This document shows, piece by piece, positions 15,944-24,500 of a stretch of 64,000 bases of DNA. The position numbers and the translations under genes were made by a program. Source of the stretch: Desulfovibrio sp. A2 (GTDB lineage: Bacteria; Desulfobacterota; Desulfovibrionia; Desulfovibrionales; Desulfovibrionaceae); NCBI RefSeq assembly GCF_000226255.1, contig NZ_AGFG01000042.1:1-64000 (forward strand), in the 5' to 3' direction. A model generated the notes under the pieces. The model was not told where the DNA came from. It did no database searches and saw nothing but the letters and a program-made list of their open reading frames with translations. Positions within the stretch are counted from its first letter, which is position 1; each line of letters starts with the position of its first letter.

Positions 15944-16591
15944 ATGTTCTTTCAGGGCAAGGATTTCATCCGGCCGTCCAAGAAGCTGCGCCTGCTGTCC
16001 GTGGTGCAGGCGCTGACCGAAAACGAACGGCTCAGCCAGACCCAGTTGGCCCGGTTCAGCCGCACCAGCAGCGCCATGGTCAACCAGTACCTGGCGGAAC
16101 TGCACCGCGAGGGCATGGTCCTGTTCGCCCCGGTGAACCGCAAGAGCTTCGCCTACAAGCTCACCGACAAGGGGCAGGAGGCGCGGCGCAGCATGCTGGA
16201 ACAGTACTGCGCGGAGATGGTCTGCGGCTTCACCGCCATCAAGGAACTGGTGCGGCGGCGGCTGGAACCGCTGGCCGCCCGCCACGCGGAAGGCGCGCCC
16301 ATCCGCCTTGCCCTGTTCGGCGCGGCCGAAACGGGAGAGGTGGTGCTGGCCGCGCTGGAGGGCACCCCCTTCGACGTTACCCTGGTGGTGGACAACGACG
16401 ACGCCAAGCACGGCGCGCCCTTCCACGGCCACACCGTGCAGCCCCCGGCGGCCCTGCTGGACGAACCCGGCAGGCTGGCCGTGGACGCGGTGGTGGTGTC
16501 CTCGTTCGCGCACCAGCGCGCCATCCAGCAGCAGTTGCTGGCCATGCCCGGCATGCCCGAATCGGCGAGGGAGGCCGTCGTGCTGTTATGA
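15944..16591 (+). CDS. MarR-like winged-helix regulator fused to a PglD-like nucleotide-binding domain
   Basis: The first half of this 215-residue protein is a winged helix-turn-helix (LSQTQLARFSRTSSAMVNQY, wing FAPVNRKSFAYKLTDKG). The second half starts a Rossmann-like unit, IRLALFGAAETGEVVLAAL and VTLVVDNDDAKHG. It resembles the N-terminal domain of PglD-type sugar acyltransferases but has no hexapeptide part. I infer a sugar- or nucleotide-sensing transcription factor that controls the locus it leads. The start at 15944 (MFFQGKDFI) was chosen by where protein-like sequence begins; its ribosome site is weak. It overlaps the next gene by 4 bases. Confidence 0.65.
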   Translation: MFFQGKDFIRPSKKLRLLSVVQALTENERLSQTQLARFSRTSSAMVNQYLAELHREGMVLFAPVNRKSFAYKLTDKGQEARRSMLEQYCAEMVCGFTAIKELVRRRLEPLAARHAEGAPIRLALFGAAETGEVVLAALEGTPFDVTLVVDNDDAKHGAPFHGHTVQPPAALLDEPGRLAVDAVVVSSFAHQRAIQQQLLAMPGMPESAREAVVLL

Positions 16592-17730
16592 ACGCACCCG
16601 CAACACCCCCTGTCATCACGCTGGCCTCCGGCAGGCGCATCGGCCCCGGCTGCCCGTGCTTCGTCGTGGCCGAGGTGGGCAACAACCACCAGGGCGACAT
16701 GGAAACTGGCCGGCGCATGGTGCGCGAGGCCGCCCGCGCGGGCGCGGACGCCGTGAAATTCCAGAAGCGCGAAACCGCCGCCCTGCTCACCACCGAGGGG
16801 GCCCGCGCCGCCTACTCCGGCCCCAACAGCTTCGGGGCCACCTACGGCGAACACCGCGACGCGCTGGAACTTTCCGCCGACCAGTTCGCCGAGCTGAAAC
16901 AGCTGGCCGAATCGCTGGGCATGGTCTTCTTCGCCTCCGCCTGGGACGCGCCCAGCCTTGGCGTGCTGGCGGGCCTGAAGGTGGAACTGCTCAAGGTCTG
17001 CTCGGCAGAGGTGGTCAACGTGCCCATGCTGCGCCGCATGGCCGCCCTGGGCCTGCCGGTGGTGCTCTCCACCGGCATGAGCACCCTTGCGCAGGTGGAC
17101 CGGGCCGTGGCCGAACTTTCCGCCCGCCACCGCGACATCGTGCTGCTGCATTGCAATTCCAGCTACCCCTGCGACGAGACGGACATCGCCCTGCCGGTGA
17201 TGGACGAGCTGGCCCGCCGCTACGGACTGCCCGTGGGCTATTCCGGCCACGAGCGGGGCCTGGGCCCCAGCGTGGCCGCCGTGGCGCGCGGGGCATGCAT
17301 GATCGAGCGCCACTTCACCCTCGACCGCACCCAGCGCGGCACCGACCACCAGGCATCGCTGGAGCCGGACGACCTTGCGCTGCTGGTGCGCATGATCCGC
17401 GAGGTGGAGCGGGCCATGGGCGTTGCCGAAAAGCGCGTCACCCCCACCGAGGCGGCCATGGCCGTGAAGCTGCGCAAGAGCCTGGTGGCCGCGCGCGACC
17501 TGCCCGCGGGCACGGTGCTGGCCCCGGACGACCTGACCGTGAAGAGCCCCGGCGACGGCCTGTCGCCGGAGCTGTGGGACGCGGCGGTCGGCAATTCCCT
17601 TACCGTCGCCCTGCCCCGTGACGGGCAGTTGCTGCCCGCCATGCTGGCCATGCCGATACAGACCGGCGACGGAGGGGATGAGCGAGACGGGGACGGCAGC
17701 GGGCCGGTTTCCGGGGCCGGGGCCGCGTGA
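16588..17730 (+). CDS. neuB: N-acetylneuraminate/legionaminate synthase family protein
   Basis: NeuB-type enzymes condense phosphoenolpyruvate with a 6-carbon amino sugar to form a nonulosonic acid (sialic, legionaminic or pseudaminic acid). The 380-residue protein shows the family opening VVAEVGNNHQGD and metal/PEP residues around KFQKRE. It also has HCNSSYPC, the YSGHERG loop and the long IERHFTLDRTQRGTDHQASL segment. A C-terminal SAF antifreeze-like domain (KSLVAARDLPAGTVL) covers about residues 285-355. Which nonulosonate is made is not decidable from the sequence. Upstream amino-sugar supply genes of the NeuC/LegG type are not in the window. Confidence 0.9.
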   Translation: MNAPATPPVITLASGRRIGPGCPCFVVAEVGNNHQGDMETGRRMVREAARAGADAVKFQKRETAALLTTEGARAAYSGPNSFGATYGEHRDALELSADQFAELKQLAESLGMVFFASAWDAPSLGVLAGLKVELLKVCSAEVVNVPMLRRMAALGLPVVLSTGMSTLAQVDRAVAELSARHRDIVLLHCNSSYPCDETDIALPVMDELARRYGLPVGYSGHERGLGPSVAAVARGACMIERHFTLDRTQRGTDHQASLEPDDLALLVRMIREVERAMGVAEKRVTPTEAAMAVKLRKSLVAARDLPAGTVLAPDDLTVKSPGDGLSPELWDAAVGNSLTVALPRDGQLLPAMLAMPIQTGDGGDERDGDGSGPVSGAGAA

Positions 17731-18878
17731 TGCGCGTCGTCCATTTCGCCGTCACCCCGCTGGCGGGCGCGCCGCTGCGCCTGGTCCGGGCGCTGAACGC
17801 CCATCTGCCCGGCTGCTCCGCCCGGCTGGTGGACCTGACGCGCTACGGCAGCGAGGACTTCGGCCAGGACGTGGTGTTCGACGAAACGCCCGACCTGGCC
17901 CGCGAACTGGCGCAGGCAGCCGACATCATCCACTTCCACAACTATCTGGACCTGGATTCGCGCCACTTCGCGCCCATCGACTTTCGCGCGCTGGCGGAAA
18001 GGGGCGGGCTGCCGAAAAAGAATGTCCTGGTGATCCGCCAGTTCCACAGCGAGCCGGGGCTGGTGGCGGGCCGCATGGGCATCACCCCCGCCGCGCTGCT
18101 GGCCCAGCCCATCCCCGCGCTGGTGGTGGGCCAGTTCCAGGAACGCTGCTATCCCCGCGCGCGGGTCGTGCCCAACCCCATCCCCATCGACGACGCGGAC
18201 CATCTGCCGCACGACCCCGCCGTGCACGGCCCGCTGCGCCACGACGTGTTCCTTTCCCCCACCCGCCTGCACTCGGCCTGGGCCGACCGCTGGAACACCA
18301 AGGCCCGGCCCGAGGCCGAGGCCGCCGTGCGCGCCGCCTGCCTGCCGCGCGGGGCAAGCTGGCACCTGGTGCACAAGACGCCGCTGGCCCAGACCCTGGC
18401 CGCCAAGCGGCTGGCACGGGTGGTGGTGGACGACCTGGTCACGGGCAGTTGCCATCTGACCGGGCTGGAAGGGCTGGCCCAGGGCAAGCCGGTGCTGGCC
18501 CACCTGGACGGCCGCTGCCGCCGGGTGCTGGCGCGCATGGCGGATACCGACGCCTGTCCGTTCATCGACGTGCGGCTGGAAGACGCGGCCCACGTGCTGG
18601 GCCATTTGCTTGACCATCCCGCGGACGCGCTGGACGTGGGCCGCGCCGCCCGTGGCTGGATGGAAACCCACTGGCGGCCGGAACGCATCGCCGCCGCATA
18701 CGGCGCGGCTTACGCATCCCTGGCCCGCGACCCCGCAGCCGCCGCCCGCGACTGGCGTCAGCCGGAGCTTGCGCTGGACGGCCCGGCGGAGCGCTTCTTC
18801 GCCGTGACCCTGCCGGACCTGATACACGACGCCCGGCGCAATGCGGCGCAGGACGCCCCCACCGGAGTTCCGGCATGA
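17730..18878 (+). CDS. Putative GT-B glycosyltransferase
   Basis: This 382-residue soluble protein has the two-lobed layout of GT4-like transferases. The N-terminal lobe has VVHFAVTPLAGAPLRLVRAL and DIIHFHNYLDLD; the C-terminal lobe has FLSPTRLHSAWADRWNTK and TGLEGLAQGKPVLAHLDG, similar to the donor-binding E-x7-E region. Its position between the NeuB- and NeuA-type genes suggests it acts on the same nonulosonate-containing glycan. It starts at an ATG that overlaps the stop of neuB by one base; a GTG 3 bases earlier is also possible. Confidence 0.6.
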   Translation: MRVVHFAVTPLAGAPLRLVRALNAHLPGCSARLVDLTRYGSEDFGQDVVFDETPDLARELAQAADIIHFHNYLDLDSRHFAPIDFRALAERGGLPKKNVLVIRQFHSEPGLVAGRMGITPAALLAQPIPALVVGQFQERCYPRARVVPNPIPIDDADHLPHDPAVHGPLRHDVFLSPTRLHSAWADRWNTKARPEAEAAVRAACLPRGASWHLVHKTPLAQTLAAKRLARVVVDDLVTGSCHLTGLEGLAQGKPVLAHLDGRCRRVLARMADTDACPFIDVRLEDAAHVLGHLLDHPADALDVGRAARGWMETHWRPERIAAAYGAAYASLARDPAAAARDWRQPELALDGPAERFFAVTLPDLIHDARRNAAQDAPTGVPA

Positions 18879-20764
18879 GCGCGCAGCAGCCCGCCGCGCA
18901 GCGGCTCCCCCATTTTCCCGATGCCAGGCAGATGCCCGACGAACAGCGCGTGCTGGCCGTGACCGAATCGTGGCTGGGCCGCGCGGACAGCGGCGTGCGC
19001 CGCGTGCTGGCCCACGGCCTGCCCTCCTCGGCCCTGTACGACTGGATCATGGACTGCGGGCAGGTGCGCCACCAGCGCCTGTCCGACCCGGCCCGGCGCG
19101 ACGTGAACATCCCGCGAGCGGACTGGGACGTGGTGGCCGTCATCCAGGCGCGCGGCGGCTCGCGCGGGGTGCCCCGCAAGGCCCTGCGCACGGTGAACGG
19201 CGTCCCGCTCATCGCGCGGGCCATCGAGGCCTGCCGGTCGGTGGGGTCCATCACGCGGGTCATGGTCAACACCGACTGCCCGGATATCGCGGCTGCGGCC
19301 CGCGCCGCCGGGGCGGACGTGCCCTTCCTGCGCCCGGCGGAACTGGCCACGGACGCGGCATCGCCCCTCGACGCATGGGTCTTCGCCCAGGTGTGGATGC
19401 TGCTGGTGGAGCGCCGCGTGCCCGACTTCCTGCTGTCCGTGTCGGCCACCCACCCCTGCCTGCACCCGCAAGAAATGCAGCGCGCCGTGGACCGGCTGGC
19501 GGCGGCCAACCGCCCATCGCTGCAGACCGTGGCCCGGCTGCCCGCCGTGTCGCTGGAATTCCTGACCATGCGTGAGGGGGCGGGCGCGCCCCTGCCCGAC
19601 GGCGGCCCGGCGAAAGACAACGGCCCGGACGATGGCGAACAGTACCTGCAATGCGGTGCGTTTTCCATCACCTGCAACCGCCCGTACTACCACGTGCAGC
19701 CGTGGTTCCGCCCCCACATGGCGGACGTACCCGCGCCCCCGGTCGAGCCCATGGCCCACGTGCTGTCCGCCCGGCAGGGCGTGGACATAGACGAGCCTTG
19801 GGACCTGGCCACCTGCCGCCTGCTGCTGGGCGGGGACGATCCCTTTCCACCATGCGCGCCAGCGGATGTGGCCGCGCATCAGCCCGCCGAAACCGGCGCA
19901 CATCTCGCGCCGGGCATGCCCGGCATGCCGGATGTGGCGAACCTGGCCTGCGTGGTGGTGCTGCCGCCCGATGGGCAAGAGGGGCCGCGCGAACACCATG
20001 CCACGGACGCGGCGGAAGCCACCGCCGACCCGGACGGGCCGTACCTGCGCATCGCCGGTATACCCGCGCCGTGCCGGGTGGTGGACGCGGTGCGGACCGC
20101 CCTGCCCCACATGCCGCTGGCCGTATGCGGCGATGGGGCCATGGCCCGCGCCGTGGCCCAACGTTACGGCCTGCCCCAGTTTACCCTGTCGCCCTTGCCG
20201 GAATTTCTCGCCAACCGGCGCGCCGCGTGGCCGGTGCCGCTGCTGACCGCTGGCGATCTTGCGGCGGGCAGCGCGGCCTGGCCCGGTGTCTTCTCCGACG
20301 CGCCGGAATTTTCCGGGCGGGACATCCTGTGCATCGACGGGCGGGCCGCCCTGCTGGATGCGGCCACCCTGCTGGCCTTCGTCACGTCCGCCCTTGCCAC
20401 CGCAAACGCGGGATGCGGCCTGCCCGCGTGCTCCGTGTCGCCCGCCCCTGTGCATCCCGCCCACCTCAAGCGGGTGGACGGGGCAGGCTCGGTCATCTCC
20501 GCGCCGGGCGTGCCCGCCCGGCGGCAAGACCTACCCGAGGCATGGTGCCGCGACGGCGCGCTGACCCTGCTGCGCGCCGGGGGCAGCACCTCCGACGATG
20601 GCCCCGGCCAATCCGCCAGCCTGGGCTATCACCCCATCCCCATCGGCCGCGCCCAGGCCACGCTGGCGGCCTCGCGCCTGGACGCCGCGCGGGGCATGGC
20701 CCTGGCCGCCCACGACGGCCACCCCGACATCACGCCCCAATCCGCCACAGGGAACACCCCGTGA
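18875..20764 (+). CDS. CMP-nonulosonate cytidylyltransferase-like protein with an extra C-terminal half
   Basis: The 629-residue protein contains a NeuA-type cytidylyltransferase domain at about residues 85-315. VVAVIQARGGSRGVPRKAL is the CTP-binding loop, followed by TRVMVNTDCPDIAAAARAAG and a late GVDIDEPWDL metal-site-like segment. Such enzymes activate nonulosonic acids as CMP-sugars. The C-terminal half (about 330-629) keeps a faint copy of the same layout (LRIAGIPAPCRVVDAV, VCGDGAMARAVAQRYG) but lacks the GGSR loop, so it looks like a decayed duplicate domain. The enzyme overlaps both neighbours by 4 bases. Confidence 0.75.
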   Translation: MSAQQPAAQRLPHFPDARQMPDEQRVLAVTESWLGRADSGVRRVLAHGLPSSALYDWIMDCGQVRHQRLSDPARRDVNIPRADWDVVAVIQARGGSRGVPRKALRTVNGVPLIARAIEACRSVGSITRVMVNTDCPDIAAAARAAGADVPFLRPAELATDAASPLDAWVFAQVWMLLVERRVPDFLLSVSATHPCLHPQEMQRAVDRLAAANRPSLQTVARLPAVSLEFLTMREGAGAPLPDGGPAKDNGPDDGEQYLQCGAFSITCNRPYYHVQPWFRPHMADVPAPPVEPMAHVLSARQGVDIDEPWDLATCRLLLGGDDPFPPCAPADVAAHQPAETGAHLAPGMPGMPDVANLACVVVLPPDGQEGPREHHATDAAEATADPDGPYLRIAGIPAPCRVVDAVRTALPHMPLAVCGDGAMARAVAQRYGLPQFTLSPLPEFLANRRAAWPVPLLTAGDLAAGSAAWPGVFSDAPEFSGRDILCIDGRAALLDAATLLAFVTSALATANAGCGLPACSVSPAPVHPAHLKRVDGAGSVISAPGVPARRQDLPEAWCRDGALTLLRAGGSTSDDGPGQSASLGYHPIPIGRAQATLAASRLDAARGMALAAHDGHPDITPQSATGNTP

Positions 20765-21483
20765 ACGCCGCACCCTCCATCAACGCCGAACGGGGCGACC
20801 CGCGCCCCCGCTACCCCGACATCACCGACGCGCTGTTCTGGGACGCCTACTTCACGTGGCGCCACGCCTCGCTGCTATCGGTGGAGCGGTTCCACGCCCT
20901 GTACCTGGCCCTGCGCCACGTCGCCGCCACCAACGTGCCCGGCGCGCTGCTGGAATGCGGGGTGTACCGGGGCGGCTCGGCCTGCTTCTGCGCCGCCGTG
21001 CTGGGCCAACTGGACCCGTCGGCCCAGGCCGATCGCGACCTGTACTGGTGCGACACATTCCAGGGGTTCCCGGATGGGGTGGAGGAAGCCTCCATCACCG
21101 GCGAGACCCTGCAAACCTTCCCCAAAGACGACGTGCTGCCCGTGGCCATGGCCAACTTCGCCCGTACCGGCTACCCGGCGCACCGCCTGCACGTGCTGCG
21201 CGGCCCGGTGCACCGGACCATTCCCGGCGGCCCACTGCCCGAGGCCATCGCCCTGCTGCATCTGGACACCGACGACGCATCCTCGGTGCTGCACGAACTG
21301 ACGCACCTCTACCCGCGCCTGTCGCCGGGCGGGGTGCTGTGCATCGACGACTACGGCCACTTTCCCGGCGTGGGCCGCGCCGTGGACGCCTATTTCGCGG
21401 ACCTGGCCCGCGCCGGGGCCACCCCGCCGCTGCTGGCCCGCACCGACTACACCGGCCGCATGGGCGTGAAGCCCCGCGCCTGA
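20761..21483 (+). CDS. TylF/MycF-type O-methyltransferase
   Basis: The 240-residue protein matches the TylF family of SAM-dependent, metal-dependent sugar O-methyltransferases. The SAM loop is LLECGVYRGGSACF, followed by YWCDTFQGFPDG, IALLHLDTDDASSV and VLCIDDYGHFPG, which supplies acidic metal ligands. I infer methylation of a sugar hydroxyl on the glycan or its precursor. The GTG start overlaps the previous stop (GTGA). Confidence 0.85.
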   Translation: MNAAPSINAERGDPRPRYPDITDALFWDAYFTWRHASLLSVERFHALYLALRHVAATNVPGALLECGVYRGGSACFCAAVLGQLDPSAQADRDLYWCDTFQGFPDGVEEASITGETLQTFPKDDVLPVAMANFARTGYPAHRLHVLRGPVHRTIPGGPLPEAIALLHLDTDDASSVLHELTHLYPRLSPGGVLCIDDYGHFPGVGRAVDAYFADLARAGATPPLLARTDYTGRMGVKPRA

Positions 21484-21560
21484 ACCGGCAACAGACACGC
21501 CTGGCGCGCCCGGTGGCCCATGCACCCGGCGCGCCGCAACCGCAGGATACCGCCCCCATC

Positions 21561-24500
21561 ATGACTACCCCCGGCACGCCCCGCTCCACAGGCCCCGACC
21601 TCCCGAACCTTCCAGACCTTCCGGATATGGCCGGGCTGGCCCGCTGCAATCCTCGCCTGGCTGCGTGGTTCGCCTGGTCGCACGACGACTGGCAGGGCGC
21701 GGACGCCGCCGGGGCTTACGTACACCTGGGCTGCGGCGGCGCGGTGCTGGACGGCTTCGTGAACCTGGACTTCCTGCCCCACGACGCGCGGGTGCGCGAA
21801 TGCCGCCTGCTGGACGTATGGCCGCGCCGCCTTGCCGGACAGGTGGCCGCCTTCTACGCGGAAGACGTCATCGAGCACTTCTTTCTCACCGAACAACTGT
21901 ACATCCTGTGCTCCATGAACGTGCTGCTGCGGCCCGGCGGCGTGGCCCGGCTGCTCACCCCGGACATCGGCCAGTTGTGGACCTACGGCCAGCGCTTCGA
22001 CCCTGCGGTGCTTGTCGGCAGCGGCGACTACTTCGCCGACGTGATGCGCTGCCGCAACGGCATGGACGCCGTGAACACCGGCCTGCGCATGGGCGGCCAC
22101 CGCTGGCTGCACGACTTCACCAGCCTGCGCCGGGCAGCGGAGGACTGCGGCTTTGCCGCGCGGCGCACCCCCTGCGCCGCCTCCGCCGACCCCAGACTGT
22201 GCAACATCAACCTGCGCGACGAATCGGGCATCTCCTTCGCGGCGGAACTGCGCAAGGCGCGCCCGCTGCGCCACCTGCTGGTGTGGCCCGAACACATCGC
22301 CAACGCCGTGCCCGTGGCGGGCGGCGATCCGAACTGCTCCCCAGACAGGGCGCTGCCCACCGGCCTCGACGGCGGTCCGGACGCCATCCAGCCGGTGTTC
22401 CGCGCCACCACCGGCGACCCCGGCATCACCTACCGCCTGCCCGACGTGGCCGTGCAGCGCATCGCCATGGTCAACGTGCGCTCGGCCAACCTGTGCGAAT
22501 TCCGCGAGCACAACTTCGCCAAGGCCTACTTCCGGCTGGAGGAAAGCGGCGCGGTGTACGCCGACCGCACCCTGCATTCCGTGCCGCACATGAACGGCTT
22601 CACCCGCGCCGACGTGGAAACGGCTCTGCGCGGCGAAGGGGTGCTGCGCTCCGTCCGTTTCGACCCTTCGGAGCGGGAGGGCGACCTGTTCACCGTGGGG
22701 CCGCTGGAACTGTTCCTGTACGACGACGCGCCGGAAGGTGGGGAAGACGGGGACGGGGAGAAGCGGGCCAGGGGACGGGGCATGACCGCCGTGGCTGCCG
22801 ACACTACCTCCGAATCCATCCCTTCCGATATCACCCCGTTCGATAACACCCCGACCAATGACCTGCCTCCGCACCTCGAAGACCACGTCATGGCCACCCC
22901 GTGCCGCCAGGGCGTCATCCATCATTTCGATTTCGACGGCCCGGTGGGCATGGCGCTGGCCATCTACGGCGAATGGGCGCAGGCGGAACTGGACGCGCTG
23001 GCCCCCTACGCGCCCGCCGGGGGCCGCGTGCTGGACGTGGGATCCAACGTGGGCACCCACGCCGTGGCCTTTGCCCGCATGGTGGGGGCAAGCGGGCACG
23101 TGACCGCCCTGGAGCCGCAGGCGGAGGTGTTCGCCCTGCTCCAACGCACCGTGGCCGTGAACGGCCTTGCGGACGTAATCACCCCGCTGCGGGCCGGGGC
23201 GGCGGGCCGCGCTGGCACGGCGCGTGTGCCGCGCATCGCCGCGCCGGAAGGACAGAACCTTGGCGCTGTGCGCCTGCAGGATGCGGACGGCGCGCCGCAG
23301 GACCCGGCTCATCTCACCGACGAAGTCCCCCTGCTGACCATCGACGGACTGGGCCTGCATCTGCCTGCGTCGGAAAGACCGGCCACAGGCGGACGGCTGG
23401 GCCTGATCAAGCCAGAAGCCGGAGTGCCGGAAACCGGCACCCGGCTAGACCTGATCAAAATAGACGCCGAAGGGGACGAGGCCGCCATCCTGCGCGGGGC
23501 GGCGGACACCGTCCGGGCCTGCCGCCCGGTGCTGCATCTGGAATGCCCAGGCTTCGCGCGGGCCTGGCCCTGCGCGCGGCAGGCGCTGGCCTGGGGCTAC
23601 GCGGTGTTCCACCTGCGCCTGCCCGCCTTCAACCCCGCAAATTTCCGGGGGGCCAGCCGCAACGTGTTCGGCGCGGCGGAAGAGGGCGCGCTGCTGTGCA
23701 TCCCGCGCGAACGGCTGGAAGACGGCAGCCTGCCCGCGCCCTGCGGCGCGGAAATCCGCGACCCTGCCCATCTCGCCCGCGCCCTGCTGGAAACCCGCGC
23801 CTACGGCCAGCCGGAAGAGCGCATTCCCGCCGCCGTGCGGCTGGACCTTGCCCTGTCCGACCTGCGGCGCAAGCGGGCCGAGGAGCACTGCGTGGCGGCC
23901 AACGCCCGCTCCGGCCGCCAGCACGGGCGCATCACCACCCTGCGCAAGGCCGCGCGCGCGGCGGAAGAACTGCTGGCGGGGATGGGGGACGCAACGGCGG
24001 CCTCCGGCGGCGCGGAAGCCGCCCGCGCCCGCCTGCTGGACGCGCTGGACGCCACCGCCCCGGAACGACCGGCCATTACCGAGCCGGACACCCGCGAGCC
24101 GTGGCCCGTGCCGCCCGCCATTACGGATAAAACCGCATGGCCCGAGTTGGCCGCGCGTCGGGCGGAGCGGGCTGTTACATCCGACGGCACGTCCCCGCGA
24201 CCGGTCATCGACGTCATCGTGCCGGTGTACGCGGGAACGGACCAGACCCTGGCCTGCCTGCATTCGGTGCTGGCCGCCGACCTCGCGGCGGAAGATTCCG
24301 CCGCCCCCCGCGCCCACGTGGTGGTGGTCAACGACGCCAGCCCGGAGCCGGAACTGGCGCAAGCGGTACGCCGCCTTGCCGGACTGCGGCTGGTAGAACT
24401 GGTGGAAAACCCCGCCAACCGGGGCTTCGTGGCCTCGGTCAACACGGGCATGGCCCTGCACCCGGACCGCGACGTGGTGCTGCTGAATTCCGACACCGTG

